NCBI GenBank assembly: GCA_934464705.1 | Contig: CAKSKB010000001.1 | Span: forward strand, 189,293 to 253,292 | Source of the DNA: an uncultured Clostridia bacterium | GTDB lineage: Bacteria > Bacillota > Clostridia > HGM11514 | Direction of reading: 5' to 3' | DNA: 64,000 nt | Part shown: piece after piece, positions 35,796 through 43,756 of the stretch | Layout: each line of letters opens with the position of its first letter | Numbering within the stretch: the stretch's first letter is position 1 | Notes under the pieces: model-generated | What the model was told of the DNA's origin: nothing | The model's database searches: none | What the model saw: only the letters and a program-made list of their open reading frames with translations | Position numbers and translations under genes: made by a program

Positions 35796-36016
35796 AAAAA
35801 CGCGGCTTTGACTTTTAATGTTACCACACATTTATATATCACGAAATACTAATCTAAATGGTATCCAAATAAAGGTATTTCATCAAGCCGGCGTTTTTAA
35901 CAAATATCGCACCTTTTTTGAATACCAAAAACAAGGAATACCCGAAAAGAATATTCCGAATCATATTAAATTAGCATCATAAATGAACAAACATATATGA
36001 TATATAAAGTGTGGTA
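35761..36016 (-). ncRNA. Candidate structured non-coding RNA, about 255 nt
   Basis: A minus-strand promoter (36022-36050) and a terminator (35761-35795) bracket a stretch with no convincing gene. The 5' end GTTACCACAC-TTTATATATCA (35998-36018) is complementary, with one bulge, to 35820-35841, giving a ~21-bp closing stem. Inside, GCTAATTTAA pairs with TTAGATTAGT. GGAATA/TATTCC and GGTATT/AATACC then close two further hairpins. The rod-like layout resembles 6S-type RNAs but I cannot match it to a named family. The only reading frame inside (36 codons, MIRNILFGYSLFLVF) has no ribosome site. Confidence 0.5.
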
Positions 36017-36021
36017 ACTAT

Positions 36022-36050
36022 ATTATACCATTACCGCAGTAAAAAATCAA
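36022..36050 (-). promoter_or_regulatory. Promoter of the candidate non-coding RNA
   Basis: Minus strand TTGATT (36045-36050), 17-bp spacer, TATAAT (36022-36027). The predicted start near 36016 falls on the first base pairs of the closing stem. Confidence 0.7.
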
Positions 36051-36108
36051 CAGTATTTTTCTGATTTTATGCAAAAAAGTGTTGGTTTACAATAGATGTG
36101 TTACATTT

Positions 36109-36151
36109 CGAAATATTTTGTTACGAGATAAACTCATAACAAAATATTTCG
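36109..36151. repeat. Perfect 15-bp inverted repeat
   Basis: CGAAATATTTTGTTA (36109-36123) and TAACAAAATATTTCG (36137-36151) flank a 13-nt loop. There is no T run after it on either strand, so it is not an ordinary terminator. It lies between the candidate RNA promoter and the polC remnant. Confidence 0.75.
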
Positions 36152-36178
36152 GTCAAAAAAAGAATACGGAAACCATTA

Positions 36179-36322
36179 CATCAGTAAGCGACAATAATTC
36201 ACATCCGGCACACCCGAATCAAGCAGGTCATCATATTGTTCTCACATGAGTCCTTTTCCTTTGCGAATTCGTTCTGAAATTACAAATGCTTTCTTTCTGT
36301 CCAAACCGCATTTCATAAAAAG
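36179..36322 (-). pseudogene. polC: Short remnant of polC (DNA polymerase III alpha, Gram-positive type)
   Basis: One minus-strand frame reads MKCGLDRKKAFVISERIRKG, KGLM, a TGA stop, then EQYDDLLDSGVPDVNYCRLL. This follows the conserved PolC stretch of the form GL...AF.IME.VRKGKGL....E.....GVP.WYI.SC. The rest of the gene is absent on both sides and a stop interrupts the piece, so it is a relic of a second polC copy. Its upstream edge lies at the ferredoxin gene stop. Confidence 0.55.
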
Positions 36323-36324
36323 CT

Positions 36325-37020
36325 CTATTCATCCGAAATTCTGCCGTCGGTCGTTATAACGGCTACCTGCCACGGAATAAACTTTCCGCTTTGCATAAGT
36401 GCGTTCTTGGCCGCAGTTTCAAGCCCTCCGCAGCACGGAACCTCCATTCTCACAACCGTAACACTTTTTATATCGTTATTTTTGATTATTTCGGTCAGCT
36501 TTTCGGAATAATCAACATTGTCAAGCTTCGGGCAGCCGACAAGTGTGATGTGATTTTTTATAAATCTTTCGTGCATTGCCGCATATGCATAAGCAGTGCA
36601 GTCCGCTGCAATCAAAAGCTTTGCGCCGTCAAAATACGGGGCGTTCACGGGCACAAGCTTAATCTGAACGGGCCACTGCATAAGGCGGCTTTCGGAAACA
36701 GCGGGCGCCGAATCCTGAGATACTTCTCTTTTTATTGTCTTTGAGTGCGTTCCGGGGCAGCCACAGGGCAATTTTTCGCCTTTAGCCTTTTTTGCTTCCA
36801 TAACCGCTTTTTCATCATACGCCGCCGCTTCACGCTCAACAAAGCTTATTGCACCGGTCGGGCAGGCAGGCAGGCAATCTCCGAGCCCGTCACAGTAGTC
36901 ATCCCGCATCAGCTTCGCCTTGCCGTTCACCATGCCTATCGCACCTTCATGACAGGCACTCGCACAAGCACCGCAGCCGTTGCATTTTTCTTCGTTTATC
37001 TCAATAATTCTTCTTTTCAT
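36325..37020 (-). CDS. Two-cluster 4Fe-4S ferredoxin-type protein with C-terminal extension
   Basis: 231 residues from the ATG at 37020 (AAGGACGG upstream). The first ~65 residues hold two ferredoxin motifs: CNGCGACASACHEGAI and, in a variant with GLGD replacing the usual CxxC, CDGLGDCLPACPTGAI. A middle CGCPGT may bind more metal. The C-terminal ~110 residues (LLIAADCTAYAYAAMHERF, LVGCPKLDNVDYSEKLTEII, VVRMEVPCCGGLETAAKNAL) form a separate domain seen in anaerobe ferredoxin-like proteins next to Fnr-type regulators. The gene is divergent from such a regulator and a site for it sits at -41.5, so it is probably redox- or NO-induced. Confidence 0.85.
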   Translation of the reverse strand: MKRRIIEINEEKCNGCGACASACHEGAIGMVNGKAKLMRDDYCDGLGDCLPACPTGAISFVEREAAAYDEKAVMEAKKAKGEKLPCGCPGTHSKTIKREVSQDSAPAVSESRLMQWPVQIKLVPVNAPYFDGAKLLIAADCTAYAYAAMHERFIKNHITLVGCPKLDNVDYSEKLTEIIKNNDIKSVTVVRMEVPCCGGLETAAKNALMQSGKFIPWQVAVITTDGRISDE

Positions 37021-37052
37021 GGTTTGCACCGTCCTTTTATAAAATTTTTTCT

Positions 37053-37110
37053 TGATTTTTCGTATTTATTATACTATAATGGTTAATATAAATCTGTTGT
37101 ATTTACAACA
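37053..37110. promoter_or_regulatory. Divergent promoters with an Fnr/Crp-type operator
   Basis: The dyad TGTTGT-ATTT-ACAACA at 37095-37110 fits Crp/Fnr-family operators. The minus-strand -10 TATAAT (37068-37073) puts the ferredoxin start near 37061, so the dyad centre is at about -41.5, the class II activation position. On the plus strand TTGATT (37053-37058), 16 bp, TATAAT (37075-37080) puts the regulator start near 37087 with the dyad at about +15, expected to repress. Activation of the ferredoxin and autorepression are inferred from geometry. Confidence 0.65.
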
Positions 37111-37135
37111 AAAAACATTTTTTCAAGGTGATTAT

Positions 37136-37765
37136 ATGACAGAATACGAAAAAATTCCGCTTTTTAAAGGTGTTTCGGAAAATGAAATCAAAGAAATCGT
37201 GCAGTCCAAAAAGAAGTATTCCAAGGGCAGTTATGTTCTGCGCGAAGGCGAAACGACCGGAAAATTCGGAATTTTAATATCTGGTGAACTTTCCGTTATA
37301 AATGAAGATTATTTCGGAAACCGAAACTATATAAACAAAATATCAGAAGGCTCAACCTTTGCCGAAAGCTTTGCTTTTGCCGAAAACTCGGTTCTGACCG
37401 TCTCAGCTGTTGCGGAATCCGATGTTGAGATTTTGTGGATAAATGCACAGAAAGCACTGCGGACAAGCGCAGTGCTTACACAAAACATGATTACCGACTT
37501 TGCGGAAAAAAATCTGACAATGAACAGAAAAATCCTTCATATGAGCCGCAGAACAACCGCTCAAAAGCTGATATCATATCTGTATTCATACTCAAAAATA
37601 TGTGGAAAAACAGAGTTTGACATTCCCCTCCGCCGCCGACAGCTTGCCGATTACCTCGGTGTTGAGCGAAGCGCAATGTGCAATGAATTATCGAAGCTTC
37701 AAAAAGAAGGGCTTATTTCGTACAAGGGAAGTCATTTCAAAATAACAAAACCGGATACGGAATAA
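37136..37765 (+). CDS. Crp/Fnr-family transcriptional regulator
   Basis: 209 residues from the ATG at 37136 (AAGGTGAT upstream). The N-terminal cyclic-nucleotide-binding-like barrel (GSYVLREGETTGKFGILISG, EGSTFAESFAFAEN) precedes a dimer helix and a winged helix (IPLRRRQLADYLGVERSAMC, NELSKLQKEGLISYKG). Few cysteines are present in the sensor domain, so it is not a classic 4Fe-4S Fnr; the effector may be haem/NO or a metabolite. It is divergent from the ferredoxin gene, and its stop is 6 bp from the convergent hydF stop with no terminator between. Confidence 0.88.
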   Translation: MTEYEKIPLFKGVSENEIKEIVQSKKKYSKGSYVLREGETTGKFGILISGELSVINEDYFGNRNYINKISEGSTFAESFAFAENSVLTVSAVAESDVEILWINAQKALRTSAVLTQNMITDFAEKNLTMNRKILHMSRRTTAQKLISYLYSYSKICGKTEFDIPLRRRQLADYLGVERSAMCNELSKLQKEGLISYKGSHFKITKPDTE

Positions 37766-37771
37766 TCGATT

Positions 37772-38950
37772 CTATCTGAGAATATCCATACTTCTGTCCA
37801 GAATACCGTTCATTTTGGCAATCGCTATACCGTAATTCGTAATCGGCAGCGCCGCTTCTTTGCAGGCTGCAATTCTTGATTTCATTTCCCTTGCGGTAAG
37901 CATACAGCCGCCGCAATGAACAGCGAGAGAAAATTCCGACAAATCCTCTGGAAATTCCGTACCGGATGTAAAACGGAAATTCAATTCCCTGCCTGTATAT
38001 TTTCTTATCCACGCAGGGAGTTTCACCGTTCCGATATCTCCGCACTGCCTGTGGTGAGTGCAGCCTTCGGATATAAGAACCGTTTCGCCGTCCGAAAGGG
38101 TATCAAGAGCCGCCGCCCCTTCGGCTGCCGTTTCAAGTTCTCCTTTGTACCTTGCAAACAAAATCGAAAACGAGGTCAGAGAAACCTCCTTCGGCGTAAC
38201 TTTATTAACATATTCAAACGCCTGGGAATCCGTTATGACAAGTTTCGGCTTTACGGAAAGCCTGTCAAGAGCCGCCTCAAGTTCCGTTTCTTTAGTAACT
38301 ACCGCTATACCTCCGCCGTCCAGAACATCGCGCAGAACCTGCTGCTGCGGAAGTATCAGCCTTCCCTTCGGCGCCGCTGCGTCAATCGGCGTTACAAGTA
38401 TAACCGCATCGCCGGGAGAAAACAAATCACGGCAAAGTGTGCGTTCCTCATCTGCCGAAACGCTTTTTCCTATAAGTTCTTTGAGTTCATAAATATTTCT
38501 GTTTTCGGCTGCGCTTACATATATTTCGTTTTCGCCCGCAGCAGGACATTCGGAAAGCAAATCCGATTTATTAAACGCCTTAATGTATGGTATATTTTTC
38601 TTTTCAAACTGTGAAATAAGATATCTGTCAAGTTCTGTAATTCCCCTGGCCGCATCAACTACCAAAACGGCAATATCGGTTTTGGCAAGCGTCGAAACCG
38701 CACGCTTCACACGCTCATCGCCGAGCTTTCCGCTGTCATCGATACCCGGCGTGTCGATAATTACAACCGGTCCGAGAGGAAGAATTTCCATTGCCTTTTT
38801 TACGGGGTCTGTCGTTGTACCGGCGATATCGGACACAACAGATAAATTTTGTCCCGTAACACGGTTAACAAGGCTTGACTTACCGGCATTTCTGAGTCCG
38901 AAAAAGCCGATATGAAGTCTTTCCGAGGACGGTTCTTTGCTCATACTCAT
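37772..38950 (-). CDS. hydF: [FeFe]-hydrogenase maturation GTPase HydF
   Basis: 392 residues with AAAGGGTG before the ATG. The N-terminal GTPase domain has GLRNAGKSS, DTPG and NKSD. The C-terminal cluster-binding domain has the HydF signature CTHHRQCGDIG plus HCGGC. HydF is the scaffold on which the 2Fe subcluster of the H-cluster is built before transfer to HydA. It is the last gene of hydE-hydG-hydF. No hydrogenase structural gene lies in the window. Confidence 0.96.
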   Translation of the reverse strand: MSMSKEPSSERLHIGFFGLRNAGKSSLVNRVTGQNLSVVSDIAGTTTDPVKKAMEILPLGPVVIIDTPGIDDSGKLGDERVKRAVSTLAKTDIAVLVVDAARGITELDRYLISQFEKKNIPYIKAFNKSDLLSECPAAGENEIYVSAAENRNIYELKELIGKSVSADEERTLCRDLFSPGDAVILVTPIDAAAPKGRLILPQQQVLRDVLDGGGIAVVTKETELEAALDRLSVKPKLVITDSQAFEYVNKVTPKEVSLTSFSILFARYKGELETAAEGAAALDTLSDGETVLISEGCTHHRQCGDIGTVKLPAWIRKYTGRELNFRFTSGTEFPEDLSEFSLAVHCGGCMLTAREMKSRIAACKEAALPITNYGIAIAKMNGILDRSMDILR

Positions 38951-38963
38951 GTTATCACACCCT

Positions 38964-40412
38964 TTAAAATCTGAAATCTCTCTTGTTTGAAGCTTTTATG
39001 TCTTCGATATGCTGTTTTGCAAGTGTTTTTACCTTTTCGGTCGGAATCTTTTCAAGTTCTTTTTCGATAAGGTCAAAGCCAATCTTTTTGGTTTCATCGC
39101 CTGCATAATCAACAAGATACTCCGCCAGGGTCATAAGTGCGTTAGGGTGGCAGCAATTCAGTATCTGTCCGTTTTTGCAGAATGTCATAAATCTGTCGCC
39201 TGTTCTGCCCTCCCTGTAGCATGCGGTACAGAATGACGGAATAAAGTCCATTTTCATCATCCAGTTTACCACTTCGTCAAGCGTTCTCTGGTCTGAAACA
39301 TCAAACTGTTCGGAATCATGCGGGCGTTCCTCCTCGGTATATCCGCCGACCGAAGTTCTCGATGCACCGCTTATCTGCGAAATACCTATATGAAGCGCCT
39401 TTTCACGGACATCCTGCGACTCCCTCGTGGATATAATCATACCGGTATACGGAACGGCAATTCTGATACAGGCAATAATTTTTTCAAACATCTCATCACT
39501 TATGCCGTTGTCAAACACATCGGGGTCGATGTCATCAGCGCGTTTAACCCTCGGAACGCTTATCGTGTGCGGACCTACGCCGTACGCAGCCTCGAGATGC
39601 TCTGCATGCATAAGAAGTCCCGCAAACTCGTATTTATAAAGTTCCAGACCGAACAGAACCCCAAGACCTACATCGTCGATTCCGCCGTCCATCGCCCTGT
39701 CCATCGCCTCGGTATGGTAGTTGTAATCGTGCTTTGGCCCTGTGGGGTGCAATTCAAGATAGCTCTTTTTGTGATAGGTTTCCTGAAAGAGAATGTAGGT
39801 TCCTATACCGGCATCTTTAAGCTTTCTGTAGTTTTCAACTGTGGTTGCGGCGATATTTACATTAACACGCCTGATTGCGCCGTTTTTATGCTTAACGCTG
39901 TAAATTGTATTGATACACTCAAGAATATACTCAATCGGATTATTGACCGGGTCCTCCCCCGCCTCAATCGCAAGGCGTTTATGTCCCATATCCTGAAGCG
40001 CCGTAACCTCCTGCCTTATTTCCTCCTGTGTAAGTTTTTTTCTTGCTATGTGCTTGTTTTTCATGTGATACGGACAGTATACGCAGCCGTTCACACAATA
40101 GTTTGAAAGGTAAAGCGGAGCAAACATAACTATACGGTTTCCGTAAAATGCAAGCTTGATTTCCTCTGCAAGCTTGTACATCTGCTCAATCTTTTCGGGA
40201 ATATCACACGCAAGAAGAACCGACGCCTCACGGTGCGTAAGCCCCTCGCAGTGATAGCCGTTTCCGACCATTTTAGGTCTTGCCTTTTCAAGCAGACTGT
40301 CGATAAGCTCAACATTATGCTTGTTTTCCTCTGCGTATTTTATCGTTTCGAGGATTTCCTCATCATTGATAAACTCATCCGCAATATGGGATTTCGGATT
40401 ATAAACTGCCAT
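38964..40412 (-). CDS. hydG: [FeFe]-hydrogenase maturation radical SAM tyrosine lyase HydG
   Basis: 482 residues. The radical-SAM cluster ligands are Cys106, Cys110 and Cys113 (YCVNGCVYCPYH). The C-terminal second-cluster motif CTACYREGRTGDRF with downstream CKNGQILNCCHP is diagnostic of HydG, which cleaves tyrosine to CO and cyanide for the H-cluster. The ribosome site AAAGGA lies within the last codons of hydE, so the genes are coupled. Confidence 0.97.
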   Translation of the reverse strand: MAVYNPKSHIADEFINDEEILETIKYAEENKHNVELIDSLLEKARPKMVGNGYHCEGLTHREASVLLACDIPEKIEQMYKLAEEIKLAFYGNRIVMFAPLYLSNYCVNGCVYCPYHMKNKHIARKKLTQEEIRQEVTALQDMGHKRLAIEAGEDPVNNPIEYILECINTIYSVKHKNGAIRRVNVNIAATTVENYRKLKDAGIGTYILFQETYHKKSYLELHPTGPKHDYNYHTEAMDRAMDGGIDDVGLGVLFGLELYKYEFAGLLMHAEHLEAAYGVGPHTISVPRVKRADDIDPDVFDNGISDEMFEKIIACIRIAVPYTGMIISTRESQDVREKALHIGISQISGASRTSVGGYTEEERPHDSEQFDVSDQRTLDEVVNWMMKMDFIPSFCTACYREGRTGDRFMTFCKNGQILNCCHPNALMTLAEYLVDYAGDETKKIGFDLIEKELEKIPTEKVKTLAKQHIEDIKASNKRDFRF

Positions 40413-40414
40413 TT

Positions 40415-41452
40415 TTAAAAACTTCCTTTCATAATATCGCCGCGCGACACGACGATTTCATAACCTATTTTTTTCATTTGTATTTTTAATTTTTCAAGGC
40501 CTTCGGCGGCTTCCTCGCCGCTTGAGGCTTTGTTGTCGTAAAGTGAATATTTGCTTCGGTCGCAAAGAGGAGAAAGATTAGGCATAACAACATTTGCGCC
40601 CGACAAAATCCCCATTACCCTTCCGTCTTTTGAAACAGTCCCGAGAGCGGTTGTGGACGGCAGCAAAATATTCGGTTTCATTATTCTTATTACCGATAAA
40701 AGATATGCCGTCATTTCGGCACTCCCCGGCGGCTCGTTTTCAAAGGGAGTATTTTTTGCCGGAATAAAAGGTCCGATACCGCACATCTGGGGGTCAAAAT
40801 CCTCAATAAATTTCAAATCCGCCGCCAATGTTTTCACGGTCTGAAACGGCGAACCGACCATAAATCCGCAGCCCGTCTGAAAACCTATTTTTTTCAAATC
40901 CGAAAGACATCTCATTCTGTTGTCAAAAGACATATCTCCCGGGTGAAGCTTTTGATAATGAGCCTTATCTGCGGTTTCGTGCCTTAAAAGATACCTGTCC
41001 GCACCGGCGTCAAAAAGCCGCTGATATTCATCCCCCGAAAGCTCACCGAGGGACAGCGTAACCGCGCAGTCGGGAAATTTGGTTTTAATTCTTTTGACAA
41101 TACCGCAAATCTCATCCGTATCCAGAATTCCCTCGCCGCCCTGAAGCACGAATGTTCTGAACCCGAGAGGATAACCGCTTCTGCAGCAGTCAAGGATTGT
41201 ATCGGAATCCATAACATACCTCATGCAGGCGCTGTTTGACCGCCTTATACCGCAGTAATAGCAATCGTTAACGCAATCATTACCGACCTCTATAAGCCCT
41301 CTTATATACACATGGTTTTTGTATATTTTCTGCCTTATCCGTACAGCCGCAAGCCGTGCTTTATCGCAATATTCATCACGGTTTTTTATTAGAATTTCGT
41401 ACTCATCGGCAGAAAGCCGACCGCTTTTTTCGAGTTTTTCAATCAAATCCAT
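40415..41452 (-). CDS. hydE: [FeFe]-hydrogenase maturation radical SAM protein HydE
   Basis: 345 residues. The radical-SAM motif is Cys60-X3-Cys64-X2-Cys67 (CVNDCYYCGIRRSN). Blocks RTFVLQGGEGILDTDEIC, LSLGELSGDEYQRLFDAGAD and RHETADKAHYQKLHPGDMS match HydE, which makes the organometallic Fe synthon used to build the H-cluster dithiomethylamine-bridged subcluster. It is the first gene of the maturation operon. A strong hairpin with a T run ends about 12 bp before its start codon, hinting at attenuation or a very short leader. Confidence 0.96.
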   Translation of the reverse strand: MDLIEKLEKSGRLSADEYEILIKNRDEYCDKARLAAVRIRQKIYKNHVYIRGLIEVGNDCVNDCYYCGIRRSNSACMRYVMDSDTILDCCRSGYPLGFRTFVLQGGEGILDTDEICGIVKRIKTKFPDCAVTLSLGELSGDEYQRLFDAGADRYLLRHETADKAHYQKLHPGDMSFDNRMRCLSDLKKIGFQTGCGFMVGSPFQTVKTLAADLKFIEDFDPQMCGIGPFIPAKNTPFENEPPGSAEMTAYLLSVIRIMKPNILLPSTTALGTVSKDGRVMGILSGANVVMPNLSPLCDRSKYSLYDNKASSGEEAAEGLEKLKIQMKKIGYEIVVSRGDIMKGSF

Positions 41453-41463
41453 AGTTTTCTCCG

Positions 41464-41497
41464 AAAAAAAGCCGCATCCGGGCAGGATACGGCTTTT
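41464..41497 (-). terminator. Hairpin with T run directly upstream of hydE
   Basis: Minus strand AAAAAGCCGTATCC pairs with GGATGCGGCTTTTT around TGCCC, followed by more T. It fits a terminator for the SPFH gene at 41565-42872 but abuts the hydE ribosome site (GGAG), so hydE must either be read through or start within the hairpin region. Confidence 0.85.
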
Positions 41498-41564
41498 TAA
41501 AGCTTATAATCTTGCCCTTTCACTCAGAAATAACATCTTTATGTCAGGTTAATTTTATCTTGTA

Positions 41565-42872
41565 TTATTTTATATCGTTTTCATCAAACGGGTCGCCGCA
41601 TTCCGGACAGAACTTAGGCGGATTTGCCGGATCTTCGGGTTCCCATCCGCATTTGTCGCACCTGTAAAGAGGCGCTCCGGCAGGCTTGGGCTTACCGCAT
41701 TCGGAGCAGAACTTACCTTTGTTTACCGCACCGCACACACATGTCCAGCCGTTTTCCTCGGGCTTCGGCTTACCGCAGTCGGAACAGAACTTGCCGGTAT
41801 TTCCGCTTTTTCCGCATGCGCAGGTCCAGCCGCCCAAAGTCTGAGTTTCACTTTTTCGGTTATTTTCCGCCGCCTTTTCATAAAGGTTAGTAATCATATT
41901 GCCTCCGGCGGACTGCGCCATACCCATTCCGAAGAAACCGCCCATAGCGCCGTTTCCGTTCTTTGCAGCGTCCTGCATTGCCTGCGCCTGTGCGCCGACC
42001 ATATGCGCCGCAGCCATTTCGGGATTTCGGAAAGCGGCATTCCGCTGGAGTTCCTTAATCATCTTTTCGTCTTCTTCGGAAGCCGAAACCGACGATACGC
42101 CGAACGAAACAACCTCGATTCCGCGAAGTTCCTTCCACTTTGGCGAAAGCACCTCATTAAGCGCATTTGCAATTTCCATAGTATGCCCAGGAAGAGCGCT
42201 ATATCTTATGCCCATTTCGGAAATCTTCGCAAATGCCGGCTGCATAGCTGTCATAAGTTCCGATTTAAGCTGACCGTCAATCGAATCACGGCTGTATGTA
42301 TCATCAACATTACCGCACACATTCGCATAAAACAGCATCGGATTTGTGATTTTATATGAATATTCTCCGTGACAGCGAACCGCAATATCAACATCAAGAC
42401 CTACATTTCTGTCAACCACTCTGAACGGAACGGGAGTTGCCGTACCGTACTTGTTGCCGATAATTTCCTTGGTGTTGAAATAGTAGACACGCTGGTCTGT
42501 CGCCGGCTGACCGCCGAAGGTGAAACGCTTGCCGATTTCGGAAAACGATTTTTTAATTCCTTCGCCCAGACCGCCGTAAAAAATGCTCGGCTCGGTGGAT
42601 GTATCATAAACAAATTCTCCGGGTTCCGCACAAAGTTCTGCGACCTTGCCGTTATCGATAATAATCATGCACTGCCCGTCGTTAACTGCAATTATTGAAC
42701 CGTTTGAAATAATATTATTCTCGCCTTTTGTGTTGGAGCTTCTGCCGCCGGTGCGTTTTTCGCCCTTTGCCGCCAGAACGGAAGCGTCAAGAGATTCGCA
42801 GTAAAAATAATCTCTCCACGAATCGGCCAGAACACCGCCGAGAGCCCCTGCCCCTGCTTTTAAAAGTCCCAT
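41565..42872 (-). CDS. SPFH-domain protein with C-terminal zinc ribbons (YdjI-like)
   Basis: 435 residues, with GAGGAG before the ATG. The N-terminal two thirds match the YdjI/virion-core-like SPFH family (GSIIAVNDGQCMIIIDNGKV, EPGEFVYDTSTEPSIFYGG, FRVVDRNVGLDVDIAVRCHG). A Met/Gly-rich linker (GFFGMGMAQSAGGNMI) leads to three zinc ribbons: CACGKSGNTGKFCSDCG, CVCGAVNKGKFCSECG and CDKCGWEPEDPANPP with CPECG. In B. subtilis YdjI works with membrane-stress proteins. There is no membrane helix. It is transcribed alone from a good promoter. Confidence 0.87.
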   Translation of the reverse strand: MGLLKAGAGALGGVLADSWRDYFYCESLDASVLAAKGEKRTGGRSSNTKGENNIISNGSIIAVNDGQCMIIIDNGKVAELCAEPGEFVYDTSTEPSIFYGGLGEGIKKSFSEIGKRFTFGGQPATDQRVYYFNTKEIIGNKYGTATPVPFRVVDRNVGLDVDIAVRCHGEYSYKITNPMLFYANVCGNVDDTYSRDSIDGQLKSELMTAMQPAFAKISEMGIRYSALPGHTMEIANALNEVLSPKWKELRGIEVVSFGVSSVSASEEDEKMIKELQRNAAFRNPEMAAAHMVGAQAQAMQDAAKNGNGAMGGFFGMGMAQSAGGNMITNLYEKAAENNRKSETQTLGGWTCACGKSGNTGKFCSDCGKPKPEENGWTCVCGAVNKGKFCSECGKPKPAGAPLYRCDKCGWEPEDPANPPKFCPECGDPFDENDIK

Positions 42873-42906
42873 AGCATATTCTCCTCAATATAATCTATAT
42901 AAAATA

Positions 42907-42935
42907 ATTATACAGTAGTTTTGCAAAAAAGTCAA
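42907..42935 (-). promoter_or_regulatory. Promoter of the SPFH gene
   Basis: Minus strand TTGACT (42930-42935), 17-bp spacer, TATAAT (42907-42912). Confidence 0.82.
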
Positions 42936-43016
42936 TAAAATTATCAAAAGAAACGCTTTAGGCTTGCTTTTTTTTGAAATTTGTGCTACAATACTATTTA
43001 TAGGCAGGTGATTGAA

Positions 43017-43730
43017 TTGAGAATTTTGTTTATTCGGCACGGTGATCCTGATTACAGCATTGATTCGCTCACTCCGAAGGGTCGGGTTGAAGCCGAGCTT
43101 CTGTCCGAAAAGCTTTCGCATACGGATATTGACGATTTCTATGTTTCTCCGCTCGGGCGCGCAAAGGATACCGCTAAATACACGCTTGACAAGGTGGGTA
43201 AAACGGCGGAGGTTCTCCCGTGGCTTGAAGAATTCAGGGGCAGAATTTACGATTTGCCGGACAATCCGGATAAAATCAGGGGTCCGTGGGACTTAATGCC
43301 GGGGTTCTGGACAAAAAATCCAAATCTTTACGATAAAGATAAATGGCTTGATGACCCTATGATGTCCGCAATCGATACTCCGCAGATTTTCAAAGAAACC
43401 TGTGACGGAATAGATGCTCTTCTTAAAAAGTACGGATATGAACGCAACGGAATGGTATATAATTTTAAAGAAAGCAGTCATAAAACCATTGCTCTTTTTT
43501 GCCATTTGGGAATAAGTATGGCAACGCTTTCGTATCTTCTCGGCGCACCGGCGCCCATTCTCTGGCAGGGGCTTTTTATGCCGCCGTCATCCGTCACAAC
43601 CGTTATCACCGAGGAACGCCAGCCCGGAATCGCTTCATGGAGGGCATTTGGCGTCGGCGATATATCACACTTGTATAAAAACGGCGAACCGCCGTCATAT
43701 TCGGGATTTTTCTCGGAAAAATATAATTAA
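43017..43730 (+). CDS. Histidine phosphatase superfamily protein
   Basis: 237 residues from a TTG at 43017, preceded by AGGTGA, so the protein begins MRILFIRHGDPDYSID. The RHG catalytic motif is at residues 7-9. The second-His region (IALFCHLGISMATLSYLLGA) and the arginine in SPLGRAKDTA are also present. A central insertion (RGRIYDLPDNPDKIRGPWDL) marks a subfamily of unknown substrate. It is the first gene of a three-gene unit with a sugar nucleotidyltransferase and a kinase, so it may act on a sugar phosphate. Confidence 0.87.
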   Translation: MRILFIRHGDPDYSIDSLTPKGRVEAELLSEKLSHTDIDDFYVSPLGRAKDTAKYTLDKVGKTAEVLPWLEEFRGRIYDLPDNPDKIRGPWDLMPGFWTKNPNLYDKDKWLDDPMMSAIDTPQIFKETCDGIDALLKKYGYERNGMVYNFKESSHKTIALFCHLGISMATLSYLLGAPAPILWQGLFMPPSSVTTVITEERQPGIASWRAFGVGDISHLYKNGEPPSYSGFFSEKYN

Positions 43731-43756
43731 CATTTATAAATAAAGGAGAAATTTTC

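Noticed and set aside
35896..35986. 36-codon minus-strand frame (MIRNILFGYSLFLVF...) inside the candidate RNA
   Set aside because: No ribosome site, and it lies within segments that pair with each other; treated as non-coding.
35820..36018. MITE bounded by the GTTACCACAC inverted repeats
   Set aside because: No clear target-site duplication, and a correctly oriented promoter and terminator fit an RNA gene better. Not excluded without a copy-number search.
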